Made by a program: the position numbers and the translations under genes. The notes under the pieces are model-generated. The model was not told where the DNA came from. It did not search any database and was given only the letters and a program-made list of their open reading frames with translations. Source: Hyalella azteca (taxonomy: Eukaryota; Arthropoda; Malacostraca; Amphipoda; Hyalellidae). From it: DNA of 64,000 bases. The DNA is taken from contig NW_025944942.1 of assembly GCF_000764305.2 (NCBI RefSeq), positions 1 through 64,000 of the forward strand, read 5' to 3'. This document shows, piece after piece, positions 36,340 through 50,221 of the stretch (position 1 is the stretch's first letter; the number at the start of each line of letters is the position of its first letter).

Positions 36340-39300
36340 TCATATCGTCTATTTATTTTTTTCATAATATTTCCTGCAGTGTATATGTGATTTTAAGTAC
36401 GTAGCCTCACAGATGTAAGGGGCTCACACATTACATATAAAAGGGGCATGTTAAATGTATAATTCCTAGGGAGCTTATCAGGAGCTTATCATTTCTTAGC
36501 GAATGTGCATGACGTAATTTTTCAGTATTTCTTCTCATTCTTAGCTCAGGAGAAATTTGTTTGCCTTGCAGGGGCTTAAGAAATTTATTCTATTAATTCC
36601 TTAATCGGCTCCTGCAATAAAACATTTCGGCGGAATTTGCATTATTCCGAATCCATATAAATTTTTTTCATTGTCGTTATTGCTGTAAGGTTGAAAAATA
36701 AAGAGTGTCTCTACAAGTGTGCCGTTCATTTTTATGAATGTTCATAATTTTTAGTAAAAATTTATTATTAGGCAGGTAATTTGTAAATAACACACCATGA
36801 ACTATGAGACATTCTCATTTACTTGTAATCTAATGTCATTTTTATTTTTCATAACTGTTCGTGAATGCATTAAGTTTTTGATCCCACGGAAAGTTGAAAC
36901 TGGTGTTGGAAACATTTTTCATTAAGCAAGTGCCGACAAACTTATCCCTGAAAATCAAGGTGTTCATTTCAGTAAAAGTGGAGGAAGGTGAGCAGTGAGG
37001 TTTATTAGATTTCATTAAAGTTCTACCTCATTTTTATGCGTCTGGTTCAGTTCCAGTGCATCACGTTGTAAACTAAATATGCTTCTCACAGGCCTTCTAC
37101 TGAAAAATCAGCGGAGTCCATTTATGTAATTTATGTTTTTGGATGGTGAAAAATACGGATACTCTGCTGGTGTCCTAAATATGCCTAGTAGTATTTGATT
37201 CTGGACATTATGAAAAATTTCTAAAACGCAAGGCCCGGAGTTTGCGCAAGAAAAGAACGAAGATCAGTGTGGAGCGGATGATATACTTTAACGCCCTATA
37301 ATATCATTCATGTGACGCTCGTGCTAACGTGGTTTTGTTGACTGGGCATACAAGATCCCAAGTCAATCAGCGAAAAAGATTGTTTCGGAATATAATAGAA
37401 GTAAATTCATTAAAGAAAATTTGAGTATGTATGAAAAAGATTAAAACAGGAGGAACAAAAAAAAAACGAAATGAAAAATTCTATCAATTTGCATTTCCTA
37501 CTGCAGGTCCTTCATTCTCCTGCCCTTGCAACATGCCTAACTGAACTTATTGGTGCCTATAACTCGGTTAAAAAAATATTTATCAAATGTTGCTCCAAAC
37601 CTATTATCATTCAATCCAATGTAGCCTCAAATAGTAACAGAGTGAATAATCTATTAGCACTAGTGAGCATACATACATTCAAAACTAATGCTAACAACAA
37701 CAGCTTCGGCAATGGTAATATCTGCAATAATTACAACATCAGTAACGTTTGCAGAAATGAATATTGCAGCAACAACTGCAACGACAATATCAGAAACAAT
37801 GATGAAAGCGACAATACTACCTCTAACGTCGCCATTGTCGGGAATGCGCCGCCGTTCTCATGGGATCATTTTCCTTAATCCCTGGCTCTGTTGCCTGTGT
37901 TTATAAATGGAACATCCAACGACCATTCCTGTGCTGAAATTTCAGCTTCAAGTATATATGAAAGCTTGAAAATTTTCCAATGTGTATAATAATATAACTA
38001 AATTTGTGGCTCTTTGGAATGGAAAAATCGACACTGTGAAGTCCATTTGAATAGTTAAATTTGAGATATAGCCCTATACTGAGCAACGAGTCGTGTGATT
38101 TATGATGCTTCCGTTCATAATTTTCTCCAAATTATGAATTTACGACAAAAATTTTGTTTAAATTATGAAACAAACATATAACAATAAGTAATCTCAAAGA
38201 ATAATACAGTATTTTACGAATGCGTGAAGTCGCTATGTTTTGAGCAAAATCGTTTGAGAATTGCACGGTCGTGCGTGAAGGACTGATGTCAGTTGTTCCG
38301 TACTGTGATGAGATATTCTTATAGATTTCCGAAAGTGGAATAAATAAATACATATGCGTATAAATGATACAGTACCAAAATAATTCTAGATATGGATATG
38401 CTCTAGCACGAAAACTATTAATTATGCATATCTAATATAAGTGGACCTTGTTGGATATCACCTTCTGTATCGAAATCAGCGCTAAAATCCAATTTCAAAA
38501 TTCGCATCATGCCATATGCCATCCAGTTCAAACACTCCAGCAACGACGTCAGTCTGGACCGTGAATGCCGCAATCAAGTCGGTTTAGCGCGGTCAAGCGA
38601 AGAGACCACCGCGCCAGCGTTGTACTGCGAGTGCCTCAGCAGATGCCTTGTCATTTTGGTGGTGACATAAAAGCAGCGAAATGTTATCCATTGATGTTGG
38701 TAGCGGATAAGAAATAGTGTGTGATATAATTCATGTTACGTGTACGGTCTTCGTCATTGCGTGAACATTTTGACAATGAATGGAAATGGATGCTAATTCT
38801 TGAGCCATTTATATCCAACTTTTATAAGTGTACGAATTTCTAGGGTCTCTTTTTACAGATGTTTGTGTTTTCCAAACTTTCTTTTGCGAAATCGTGATTC
38901 GGCAAGTTGGATATGAGATCACAAGAACTATATTAAATTTCCAATGCCGTACAAAACAAACGCACAAATTAAATTTTTATAACATACTATACATACTACC
39001 ATACTATATGATACAAAGTTATACCATGAAAGTCTAAATAGCGAGCCAGGAGTTAACTTCTGATTGATATTCCACAAAAAAGTTGCCATTGATTTCCTTA
39101 CATCTTCAAACTTTTAGTTGGGAAAGTAAACATTAAAATGTGAATTATTTTAGGAATGCTTCAAATAAAGGTCAATCACTGAACAGTTACTGAGTAACAC
39201 CATCATAATATTGGTCTTTGCAATATATCGTTCATCAATATGCGTTAATTATTGCGGCTTTTGAATTCATATATTAAATAGTGCATCATATATCAATAAG

Positions 39301-42300
39301 TACCAATTATCATCTAATATACCTTCAGTGACGCATCTTTCGCTCCTAAGACTAGACTCGATGCCGACACTAGGTCATGTTCGCCAGTATTTGATTAAAC
39401 TTGAAATTCTATAGCATCGCCAGCAGCACACCAGCACCCAAGTGTTATCTTCTGAAGATGGAGCCGTAAAGTGGGCGACAAAGTTGAGCACGACGTCGGA
39501 ATTTGTTGGCTGCTCAGAAGTTTTTGACGCTTTAGTTAAGGCAAGGCATTTTATGGTTTCGCTAATAACAAAGCAGGAGCAGCTATCGAGCTGGAACCCA
39601 AACTTGTTGCACAAATTGCTATTGGCAGCGGCTTGGCCTGCGAAGCGGCCTGTCTCATGGTCAGAGGACGTGTGGTGCGTTTCCCACAGTTATATGTGTA
39701 GTAAGTCTGAATACGTGATATAAATGCCAATCTCGATAATTATTGTAGCGATCGAAAGAAGATTGAAAAAGAGAAACTTTACTGGATGTTCATGAATTAG
39801 TACGTGAATTGGTTGTTTATCCTGTTACCAATACGATCATAAAATAGTTTTGTAATAGAACTAAAAGTGTAGAACCATTAGGGTCATTTATTTTAGAGGG
39901 TATTTTCAGTGGAAATGGTTTAAAATATCTAATACTGAATTAAAATTTAAATCCGAGCATTTAGTGAGAAGATTGAAGCCTTACATCGTACGCATTACAA
40001 TGAACAGAACTTGCAATGGAATTCTAAAGCATGATACATGAAATGACTGCTTACATTTCAGACATTATTTTGTCAACTTTAATAAAGCATGAGATAAGTA
40101 CTGCTATAGTTCACTTGGAAATGACTGGTTTAGTCATTCCTATTTTATATGCCCCGTCGCCATTGATGGGCTTTTCGGCGAAGCATCCACGCAACATCTT
40201 TGAGCTGTGCGACTTGAACTCGCTGTCACGCAGTAGTTGACGATATTCGGCCAACATGGCTATAGCCAAGGACGTTTTTCGCATGCATTATAGACACTCG
40301 GGCCACGGCTCCTGGAAATTATCTTCCACAGAAGAAGAAATCGTTGTCGTGACGGTGTGTAGTGGTCAATACATGAAACGTAGGCTGCTTGAGGGAGCCA
40401 CTCGATATGAATTTGTTGTGGTGGCCTTCCGTGTTGCTCGCTCAATCACTCACCTGGTTACGTTATGTACCTTCATTGAAGCCAATTGAATTAATTTTAT
40501 TAACTATTTTCTTATTGCACATCTCAGTTATGTGCATTAGATTTTTAGTTTGATTAGAAAGTTCGATGACTAGGTTGGCAAATGAATTTTTACTTTTGTA
40601 TAGCGGAGTACGCGTTGATTAGGACATCATAGAGCTGTCGCTGATTTTTAACAGAATATTCGCAGCTTGTTGCGGTCTCGAACACACAACTCACTGCTCC
40701 AATTGCAATTTGATCAGAACTATACTGTATAGCAGGTGGCTGGGATCGAGCCCCCGAGTTTCTGCTACATTAATAGTACTCTGAATAATTATTGTAACCG
40801 CAGGTCCCACCCTGCCTTTATTGTCTCGACAGACTCGGATACTTCTTGCTTTTGCCTTCATATAATAACTCATGAGAAAACATGAATATAACAAAAACAG
40901 ATACCGGAAAACAATAAGATAACTTGTAGTTGTGTAAATTTATTGTAATTGTCATTTATAATCTGTAATGTAAATAAGTATATTATTCTGAAATATGCTC
41001 GTTTATTTTAGGAGCAAGCTCTCTCAGTAGATGTAGAAAAAATATGGTAGATTGATAAATGGAAAAATTAAATACGATGTAACTCACGATAACACATTGA
41101 ATACATATTTGGACTAACTGGATAGCAACAAATCATGTCACACATCTTGGATTCAGTGATAGAGATTTTCGCTTTGGTTCTTGTATGGTAATATTATTCT
41201 AACTTCCTGATTTGAACGAGACGTCGGCTGCAGATACTGAGTAATAAAGAGCCTTTTGAACTGCATAGCTTCGTCTATTATTTGGAAAGGCAACGTTAGG
41301 AATGTCTGTAATTAGTGTCTCCTGGTAGCTCACATTATCGGTGTCGCCTGGAAAATAAATATATGCATGAACACATAAGAACAAAACTATTTGTAGACGT
41401 TAAAAATGAGGACGAGAGACTGTGAAGTTTGTCGGGATCAGAGGCGAGCATATAAAGCCTTAAATTACCAGTTTGCTGTGCCCAACGAAGGTCCTAGCTT
41501 GTTTTTTTGAAACCCCTAAATGAAAAATGTCATCTACCATGTTAAGTTTTGGTTCTTGATTGTGCTAATTTCTAACTGGAATATGAAGCCGAGAGTAGCC
41601 TGCAGAAGTTACAAACAGAGATGCTTAAAAGTTCGAATGGTCGCATGACAGTGTCTAATCTTATCTTATTCTGCATTAAACTGCCCTGATCGGCGCTGTT
41701 GCGACGATGCCTGCACTGATCAGCCCAAATCCGAGAGTAATTCTCTAACGAAATGAGTCATTACTTTAAATTTTTGCCATTTGGTACTCTATGTGTGCCC
41801 AGTGTAAATTATGTTACAAATTTGGTTTTCTCGGCGTGTATTTATAAATCAACCCGAACAGCAAAGATTCCACCCTGTCTTTGCGTATGTTCCCAGCTTT
41901 CATTAACGCTAGTCATAAATCTTTGTAGCTTCCATCAAAGACGCGTTGCATGTGCGCCTTCGCTTTCTTCTGTCGCCAAACAAAGACCACAAAATTACTG
42001 GCCTGACAAGCCTCGTCTGGATTGCCACGGCTGGCATTGTTCATACTCTAGAAAGCTACGATTGCGATAAATACTGTAACCTGCATTGCAAGAAAATATT
42101 TATTCTTACAGTGAAAATTTCCTATTATTTTTTATATATTGGACGCAATATCTTTTCGATTCTGTTTTATCACGACATGAGTAAGTACACATTCTTTCTT
42201 TTCGATATGATTTTTAACTTCAACATTAAGCTTGACAATTATTGAGTTACATTCCCCTAACGAAAAACTAAAAGAACCCGTACATGACTCAATGAATTGG

Positions 42301-42565
42301 AGAATTCAACCTGGGAAATTCCAGTGTGTGACTTGTAATTTCCTTATACTTTTAATCGCATCATGTGTGCTCTGTATTCAACTGTGTCGCAGTAAATTAA
42401 AATAACTAAATTCGTTTACTACAGCTTGGTTGTTGGCAGCTTCCATGAATCGCGGACTCGATGATTCCTGTTTCCATGGAATCCGTGTTGGCATAAATCA
42501 TTCCATTTGCCTATTGGCTTCCTCGCGCTGTATGCATGGTACGATTTATTGTGTACCTCCTACAG
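36340..42565 (+). other. Long Dscam intron (Ig2a to Ig2b), no further Ig exons seen
   Basis: I looked here for extra copies of the Ig2a exon (Cys..Trp with a phase-1 acceptor) and found none. Open stretches are unrecognised: an Asn-rich run at 37471-37878 built on AAC/AAT-rich sequence, a 53-codon ORF at 38509-38670 (starts MPYAIQFKHSSNDVSLDREC) and open frames on both strands at 39375-39723. None has matched splice sites. Confidence 0.5.
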
Positions 42566-42712
42566 ACGGCAAGTACCACGTGACGGAGAGCGGCGTGCTG
42601 CGCGTGCTGACCGTCACCGCTGCTGACACCCGTGCTGCCTTTCGCTGCCGTACCCTCAACGTGCTGACTGCTGCAGCACAGCTCTCCGGTGCAGCACGCA
42701 TCGTGCTGACAG
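42566..42712 (+). CDS. Dscam: Dscam exon: second half of Ig2
   Basis: Acceptor 'tgtgtacctcctacag' ends at 42565; donor GTACGT at 42713; phases 1 in and 1 out. It encodes DGKYHVTESGVLRVLTVTAA, then DTRAAFRC with the F-strand Cys, ending SGAARIVLT. It corresponds to the constant exon 5 of insect Dscam1 ('DGKYLVLPSGELHI...YQCRT'). The joint with Ig2a restores Asp at the start of DGKY. A second copy of the donor, with surrounding 'gacaggtacgttgc', lies 27 bases downstream (42740). Using it would add TLLPSLKTG in frame at the Ig2-Ig3 linker. Confidence 0.92.
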
Positions 42713-42749
42713 GTACGTTGCTGCCTTCACTCAAGACAGGTACGTTGCG
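42708..42749 (+). repeat. Duplicated 5' splice site of Ig2b, 27-bp spacing
   Basis: GACAGGTACGTTGC at 42708 recurs at 42735. Both contain ACAG|GTACG, a good donor. The 27-base spacing keeps the reading frame without a stop. Confidence 0.85.
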
Positions 42750-45700
42750 AAACTCAATCTAGTTTTAATTGTACGATTTAATGCTTATACAGCTTCCTTT
42801 CTTAAAGAGATGACGTCAAATTAAATTTTCCTTATTTTTCCTAAAATCTACCTGGATTAAATTTCTTTTTAACCGTTATACGAAAACTGCACAAATTTTC
42901 TTTGAGTCTTTTTTGATTCTAAATCAATTCTTCATAACTTGCACCGATGAAATAAGAACTTTGATTTCTATCAGGGGTAAAAATAATGGCCTACTTTATA
43001 CATCTTTTCACGATAAATTGATGACTTTTTGGAACTGGTTTCCATAGAAAATGCACTGTTTTATATCTTGCAATGCCACCCAGCGCTTGCTCCGGACAAT
43101 CCTTATGCCAAAGCCAAGCTAAAACGAAGCCCCAATAGCTTAACGCTGCAGGAAATGTACTGCGCGTATTTGCATTCCGCGCCGTTTTATTTGGCCTACA
43201 AGCGCCTCGGCGAATAAAGATTGCACGTTGCGGGCGCGCGCCTGTGGAAGACTGCAATGAATTCGGTGCGGGAAGAACGGGCCATAAAAAGCTTCTAGTG
43301 ACTCTCAGGCCGCTGGTCTGTAATGCTCGTTCAGGGAATAATTTCTTGCAAGTCCCACACCTCACCGCCGCACGATCTTTCCTATTCCTATCTGGTCTCT
43401 ATTTCCTGGCTGAAGAGTTCAAATTAACGCGTAACTGCACCTCAAAAAATTCTGCTGGTTTAACTGCTAGATAAGGCTGCGGGATTTTCTGCTCGCCATA
43501 AATTCAGTCCATGCAAATGTTAGCTTTGCGTGAAATTTTCCGAAATTGCGCAGCCAAGAATTAGGGATTTTTCCAGGGCCACCCGGCAATAGAGATTAGA
43601 TTACCTCGTGGAACGCTTGGTCTTCCGTTGCAGCTTGAATAATGTGCTTCATATGCTCTATGTCTGCAGTCATATTTATAGGCGACATTGTTCTTGTTTT
43701 GTTTTGTATTAGCTAAGATTTTATACCTGAGATTGTTGGAAGCAAAATTTATTGAAATTGATCTAGGAATTAAATGTCACACCTCGAAATTTTTACTGCG
43801 AAATTTTCTCGATGATTATCTGGTAGAGCTTCTGTTTTCTATACTCCTCCTGCTTCTAGCAGTATGAGGTAAAATTTTTTGTTATTGTTTATTTGCTTAA
43901 CAGTTGTTTATTAATTGTTAACACATGTTTAACAATTGTTTATTTGCTTAGGCCACTAATTATGAGCTGTGAAATAATTTATTCGATGATAATAAAATTA
44001 ATAAATTTCTAACAACAGAATGATCCTCGTCACATAGTGAATATTTCAAAACTCTACGTATTTTTTTCAGGATCATTTGCCACTAATTTCGTCTGACTTT
44101 GTTTAATGAGCATGTCATGTGGCATGTTTACGCCTCAATTACGAACCAAAACTATTCGGAATAACACACGCTGTAGCTAAAATTTAATTCCTAACATGAA
44201 ATTTTTTTCTCGGCTCTCTTGTTTCAAAAGTGAAAATGCAAAGTTTTTTTCCATTTCTTCAGCAACGGTGTTGAGGAAAAATTTTGGTGCTAACTGAGAA
44301 GAGGATGTTGTTTAATTTTTAGAAAATAAGTGATGTTTGACTTTACTGATTCGAGAAAACAATTCCTAAATCAAATTAGTTGCCAAGAAGAGTTTGTAAT
44401 TCTTTCGTTATATGTCATTTTTTGTTTGAAAATTAATTGTGACGGTCAAAAAGTTTTTATTACTGATTTATGACACCGAATTTTCTGCCTAAAATTCACG
44501 CTAGTGACAACCAGGAAATCTATCCGGAAAACCTTGATAGTGCGTCGGTTTGTTCGTATTTCTGGGATCAGTTCACCCTCTCATTTTCCGTCTATATTTC
44601 GCGGAAAAAAATGATTTTCGTTCAGATTCAGTTTTTTGCAATCATCCCAGTCGAATCATTCTCGTAGCTGCTGCTGAGAGCTGTCGGAATATTTAGAGGA
44701 TCGGAGCTTCCCTTGTCAACTTCATGCAACACGTCCAGGTTTTTGGAAAACACAAAATATGTAATTTTTGTCGCACACTGTCGAGGTTTATTCAGGGATA
44801 TTCTAAAATAAAAATTGCAGTGCCTTTTAGATTCCGAAAGTTTTAGATTCTAAAAGTTTGAATCTACACCACGCTTCTTTCTTCCTTTCGTTGGAACTTT
44901 AGTTCATGTTGCTACAACTTAAGTCTGCAGGATTTAAGTTTCATCACGCGAGGAATATTAAAGTGTAGAACTATCGAGATGCAGCGCTAGCTAGAGAATA
45001 TATTTTAATTTTATGTTAATATTTTGCTTCTGATATGCTTATCGCACGTGACACATTTATTACGCACTGTTAAATTAAATATAAATAATAGTGTTAAGTA
45101 GATAAATATAAAGAGTGTTCAATAAATTAGCACTGTTAATTTTTAATTAAAGATTAATTTATTTAAGATACGAGCCACCTTCTTTATTAGAGTCGCTCTT
45201 GAGCATGCTTGTGTCACAATAGGCAGCAAGCATTTCCATATCTTTAACATGTTCTTTACCTTCAGCATTAGTTTCCGCATCATTTGCGCAGTGGCTTACT
45301 TTTATCCTGATAATGTCATTCAAAAGCCACAAAAAGCAGACCAAATGAGCCGTGCATGGGAAAAAAGGTTTCATCAAATTCCTATGTTTTTCATATTTTC
45401 CATTTCTAATTTATTGGAGTCTTAAAATAATGCGCTAAAATTTTCACTCATGTTTGATGGCTCTCGTATTATTTTCAGCATTCATAATTATTAGTGAAGT
45501 AATTGAATATTTTTGGGAAATATTTAGCTGTCTGACATTTGATGAGCATATTCAAATAGTTTTTGGTGATTAAACTTGCAAATACAATAGTGAGCACAAT
45601 GGAGTTTCAAATGAATAATTTCTTGCGTTTTTCGTTAGGATTATGGAAACTGTGCATTCGTGTCTTTCGTACCATACACTACGAGTTCATCATAATAGAC

Positions 45701-46830
45701 GAACTTTGGGCATACAGCAGATCTTGGCGGTTAGGGCCGTGTTTAAATCAGGACAGGGCCAAAATAAACGGCCTTCTTTCCTCCAAAGCAGCGCTACGCC
45801 AAGGCTAATTTAGAGAAGAACAATTACTGGGCAGACCTGGGAGAACGGCTCACTGATCAACATGCGAGGTGGACTGTCCGGCAGAGAAGCGAGACTTGTG
45901 ATGACTTTACATTAAAGACGGGAAATAATTTGAAATAGGATGGTGGACTTAATGTTTCATTATTCAATTTATTATACAGACCTCGATAAGGTTTGCTCAT
46001 ATCAGAGTCGCTTACGATGTTCGCTGAACGCAGATTGAAGCAAATTTGAGTTCTTCAAATTTTGGAACAATTTTATTATTTCCTTCTTTGGAATCGTCTG
46101 CAAGCAGAATTGATTGCGCTAGAGCATGTGTTTTCAATAAAAGTAAATCAATCATTAAAAACTATAAAATTCTAACATACGGTTAGAAAATACAGTTACT
46201 TCTTCACCACGCAAAGTATATTAATTATTTTAGTATAATGATTGCTCATGTATTCAGAATCTTCTAGAATTCAATGGCTCAGTAAATACTTAAAAATACC
46301 TTTTAATACAAATCAATTTTGCTATAATTACTTATTTTTTATAGCGCCCCACCATGTAACGTTTGCAAGCGGCTGTGTCAATGCATTTTATTATCGACAA
46401 ACTGAAGGCACTTTTAAATGATGCCTTCGGCTGAATGAAAATAATTGAGGATAACTAAATTACGAATTGAGAATCAAAGGAATGGATTACGAATTAAATT
46501 AATTAATTCAATTTATTTGAATTAAATTATTGACTTATTCAGAATGAGATTCAGAAGGCGGTATCATACGAATTCAAGTGAATAAGAATAAGGTTCATGG
46601 TCCATAAATTATAGAGAGTGATGACATGGATTCAAAAACATGGATGTTTTTTATCTTAACTAAAAACCTTTGATTCGTTAAAAATGATTTCGAAATTAAG
46701 TGCAATGCAATTCTTGTCAACCTTCTTCGGAAAACGATATTGATAACGGATATCTGTAGCTATTGGAATCCAGTTTTTGTTTATGATTAGATAACATTTT
46801 CTAATTTCTCGAAAGAAATATAAACGAAAT
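42750..46830 (+). other. Dscam intron (Ig2b to Ig3a), left part
   Basis: No extra Ig3a-type exon seen. A GC-richer stretch at 42991-43474 is open on both strands (longest about 124 codons on minus) and unrecognised. At 45746-45930 a plus-strand frame is open for about 56 codons and includes KQRYAKANLEKNNYWADLGE, again with no clear acceptor. A 'ttgtttatt.gctta' direct repeat lies near 43886-43950. All are noted as unresolved, not called. Confidence 0.45.
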
Positions 46831-47270
46831 ATAATGCGGGAGCCGTGGCCAGTTACGTCTCATACTCCATGCATAATGCGGGGCTGTGGCCAGTTACGGC
46901 TCATACTCCATGCATAATGCGGGAGCCGTGGCCAGTTACGGCTCATACTAACGGCTCATACTCCATGCATAATGCGGGAGCCGTGACCAGTCACGGCTCA
47001 TACTCCATGCATAATGCGGGAGCCGCATAGCAAGTCACGGCTTATACTCCATGCATAATGCGGGGGAGCCGTGGCCAGTCACGGCTCATACTCCATGCAT
47101 AATGCGGGGCTGTGGCTAGTCACGGCTCATACTCCATGCATTATGCGGGAGCCGCATAGCAAGTCACGGCTTATACTCCATGCATAATGCGGGGGAGCCG
47201 TGGCCAGTCACGGCTCATACTCCATGCATAATGAGGGAGTCGTGACCAGTCACGGCTCATACTCCAAGCA
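46831..47270 (+). repeat. Minisatellite, ~42-bp unit, about ten copies
   Basis: Consensus ATAATGCGGGAGCCGTGGCC, then AGTCACGGCTCATACTCCAT and GC. Unit lengths vary by a few bases through small indels and a truncated 'aacggctcatact' copy. GC-rich against an AT-rich intron. In contrast to the 51- and 33-bp arrays, the period drifts and stops break the frame, so coding is unlikely. Confidence 0.9.
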
Positions 47271-49706
47271 GAGCACGTTTTATCTTCGACGAGTTCCGCA
47301 TCGCGTTTTCATGTTCACAACGCGTAGCCAATAAATTTTCGACCAGAGCGGCCTGGATTTGGGTTATAATTTACAAGGATTCGAATGCTTGTTCTCATGC
47401 GTATCTCTAGCTTGCATTGAAACGAGGTTTATTGAAGCGAAATGCAATTTTCCTTGAATTATCGTCTGCGGTTTTCCTTGAATTATCGTCACTCACGAAA
47501 TGAAAGGAAATGCTCTTCGTTATCTATGAATATTGTTTGATTGGAGATGACTCATCTCAATCATTTCAACGCGACCGAAATTTTTAGATTAGCATGAATA
47601 ATTCTGCAAGCTTCAGACTAATTTTGCTTCCTGGTAAAGAAACAGATTCAGCTCAATGTTGAGGAAAATTATTCGTTAATTTCGCACGATTGTCTCCCTA
47701 AGAGAAAACGTGTTAAAAAATACTATTGTTTGTTAGAAATGCATTTATACCCGCAGATTAATTTTTTTATCAATATCTTGCATGAGCCTTGCGAACTCTA
47801 ATGCAACCAACGAGACTAGTTTGCCGTCAAATATTGGTTGCAATTTTTTTTTAAATGTGCAAATGTCCTGGAGCTCCTACAAACTCCAGTACGGAGCTTA
47901 TATATGAGCACAAAAAAATGAGCAGTCTCAACAAAAATTAACTAAATTCAATTACAGTTTTAATTATTCTGATTTAATTTAATAAGTTAATTTAAGAACT
48001 TAATTTAATTATACTACACTTCATACTCTACAGTTTTTGATGCTCAGTTCCTAATTGTTGAAACAATTGTAGACATAAAAAAAACGAAATTAGGCTGATG
48101 ATCATTTTGATTTAGTTTTCTATATACATGAAAATATCTGTACGTATATTTCTACGTTACATTATACGTACAAACATCTACCAGGGAACTGAAACGATTC
48201 AAGATTGTTTTCAGTTAAACTATAACCGTGTCAAATATTATTCCATAATCTAAAATGATTATGACACTAGGGCTTTTCAATGCTCGACATTGTCAATTTC
48301 TCTGCCTCTTGATGCCTCAATCTCCCATTAGGTGTTTATAGGACAATGCATAGATGCCACATTTCCGCCACGCCGCCCTAATACATTTTTCTTGCAAGGT
48401 GCTTTTTCGCGTATGATCCTTGCTTCTCCAGCTCTAGAAAGAAGCGACTGCTTTAGTTTCCATCTATCAAAATCCTTGGCAATTACACACTGTATCCCAA
48501 AGTAAATAGTTCAATTAATTTATGTTTTCCCTTTATTTGACTATCTAGAATATTTTTGCGATCTAGAGTAGTATAAGATGTCAAAATTTATAATTCAGAC
48601 TGTAAAAGTTACGACAAACCACAAATAAAAAATTGGTAATTCTTAGCACCATTTACTTAAGGAAGAAGTGCAGTTGCTAGCCAAGATCCTCGGAATATCA
48701 ATACTTTAAATATTTTCAAGTGTCATTGCAATTATTTTATGTAGTAGGCTACGTATATGCAATTCTGGTGAAATCTTGAACGAAATCAAGTGGGAAGAAA
48801 AGTTTTAGATTTTTATTCTTATCATTAAAGCCTGGTAGGTCCATGAGTTAAATATTCAGCTAAGAGGATAGTTATGGATATAAAGTGCTTCATTTTGCAT
48901 TTTAGTTTCTGGAGCAAAATTGCGCCAGCAGGATCTTTAAAAGGTGGGCGTGTGTGAAAGCAAAATCTAATTTTCCTCTAGCTCGTGATTTCGTTCTTCA
49001 TTCTCCCCTCGTGTTTGATGTAGTTTGATGAAGCCACCAAAGAGCTTTTAGAATGAAACCTTCCGCTGGCATTTGATGTCTTCCGCTCCTGTGGCTATTT
49101 CTCCAAGTGAGTTTCTGAGCACGGAAACCTCGCACATTTCAAGCAGAATGTGGAATTAATGTTCCGAGCAAAGCTGCAGTGGGAACGTCCTGCCCAGTTA
49201 CCCACGAAGTCCCAATTTATTTATTCTAATTATTAAAATAATTTTGCACAAATACTGACCTGAATTAAGTGTACGTATAATTTGGCTTGTAAATTTATTA
49301 TCGTGCAGTTCAACGATGCTTCTTGGTTTTGTTGTAACTGTGTATTTTCGTCCTTGTTTTTAATGTGTCTAAAATCGGTATTGATAATGCAAAACTATTT
49401 CAGAGTGCCGATTGATAGAGAATTTGTATTGGACCTAATTTAATCATGACGGCAATTTCTATCTCCATCATTCAATTATAAAAATGCAAGCAATCAATTT
49501 TTTTATAATTAGAATTACAATTTTATGGTTAGAACCTCCGTGTGACCAAATGACAGCCACTAAAAATTTAAATTTGAACTTTATTCAATTTCAAAATCAT
49601 TGTAACCTTGAGCTTTATAAACTAAAATTTTTCTGAATTATAGAGCTTTAGACAAAATGGTAGTGCTTTTTAAATTTTGTTTACGTAAATTCCACAGTGA
49701 ACATTT
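47271..49706 (+). other. Dscam intron, no feature called
   Basis: AT-rich intronic sequence without recognisable exons, repeats or long ORFs. Confidence 0.5.
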
Positions 49707-50165
49707 AGATTCTACAACTGTTTTTATAGAAACGTTCAACAGGATGATTGATTTCCCGCGCGCTCACCGCGGATCCAACTCAGCGTGATTACTTTTAATT
49801 AATGAGTGAAGGGTGAAGTTACAAGCATCTGCCAAGCCCCTGGAGCCATAAATTTTGACTTGTCATTTGACTTGGAATCGGCTGCTGTACACAACTAAAG
49901 CTTCGCTGAACATCAGAACCAGACTACATCAGTTCATTTACAAGGCTGGACTTTGCTTGAATGTCGTGAGCACCAGGCACTGTTAGGATTCTAAAGCAAT
50001 TAAAATGATTTTAAAATAAACTCAAGCGTTGACGCTTTGATGCCAAAATGAAATTTTTTGGTCCATATCTAGTTCTGTTGTTTTTTCTAACAATAATCTA
50101 CTTGGGCTAATATCTACCATGAAAGAAACGTTTTCAAGCAGATCAAACTTTATATTAAAATAGGC
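49707..50165 (+). repeat. Left arm of a long inverted repeat flanking the Ig3 exons
   Basis: The sequence from 'tagattctacaactg' through 'gatttcccgcgcgctcaccg', 'ttgaatgtcgtgagcaccag', 'aaactcaagcgttgacgctt' to 'gatcaaactttatattaaaa' recurs in reverse complement at 54094-54820 with scattered mismatches. Such pairs are usually two copies of one element in opposite orientation. The loop between the arms (about 3.9 kb) holds exactly two exons, Ig3a and Ig3b. Confidence 0.85.
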
Positions 50166-50191
50166 TTACGAAGTTACTTTGAGTTATAGTT

Positions 50192-50221
50192 GTTCGGGAT
50201 TAGTATCAATTAATCCCGAAC
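50192..50221. repeat. Perfect 11-bp hairpin
   Basis: GTTCGGGATTA at 50192-50202 pairs with TAATCCCGAAC at 50211-50221 across an 8-base loop. Intronic, role unknown; probably an element remnant next to the inverted-repeat arm. Confidence 0.7.

Noticed and set aside
37471..37878. Asn-rich 135-codon ORF
   Set aside because: Driven by AAC/AAT-rich low-complexity sequence; no splice sites consistent with Dscam phases.
42991..43474. 124-codon minus-strand ORF and plus-strand ORFs in a GC-richer intron stretch
   Set aside because: No recognisable domain and both strands open; composition effect cannot be excluded and there is no splice support.
45159..45377. 72-codon minus-strand ORF with a hydrophobic N-terminus, possible secreted peptide
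   Set aside because: The hydrophobic stretch is interrupted and the rest has no cysteine framework or homologue I recognise; AT-rich chance ORF is more likely.
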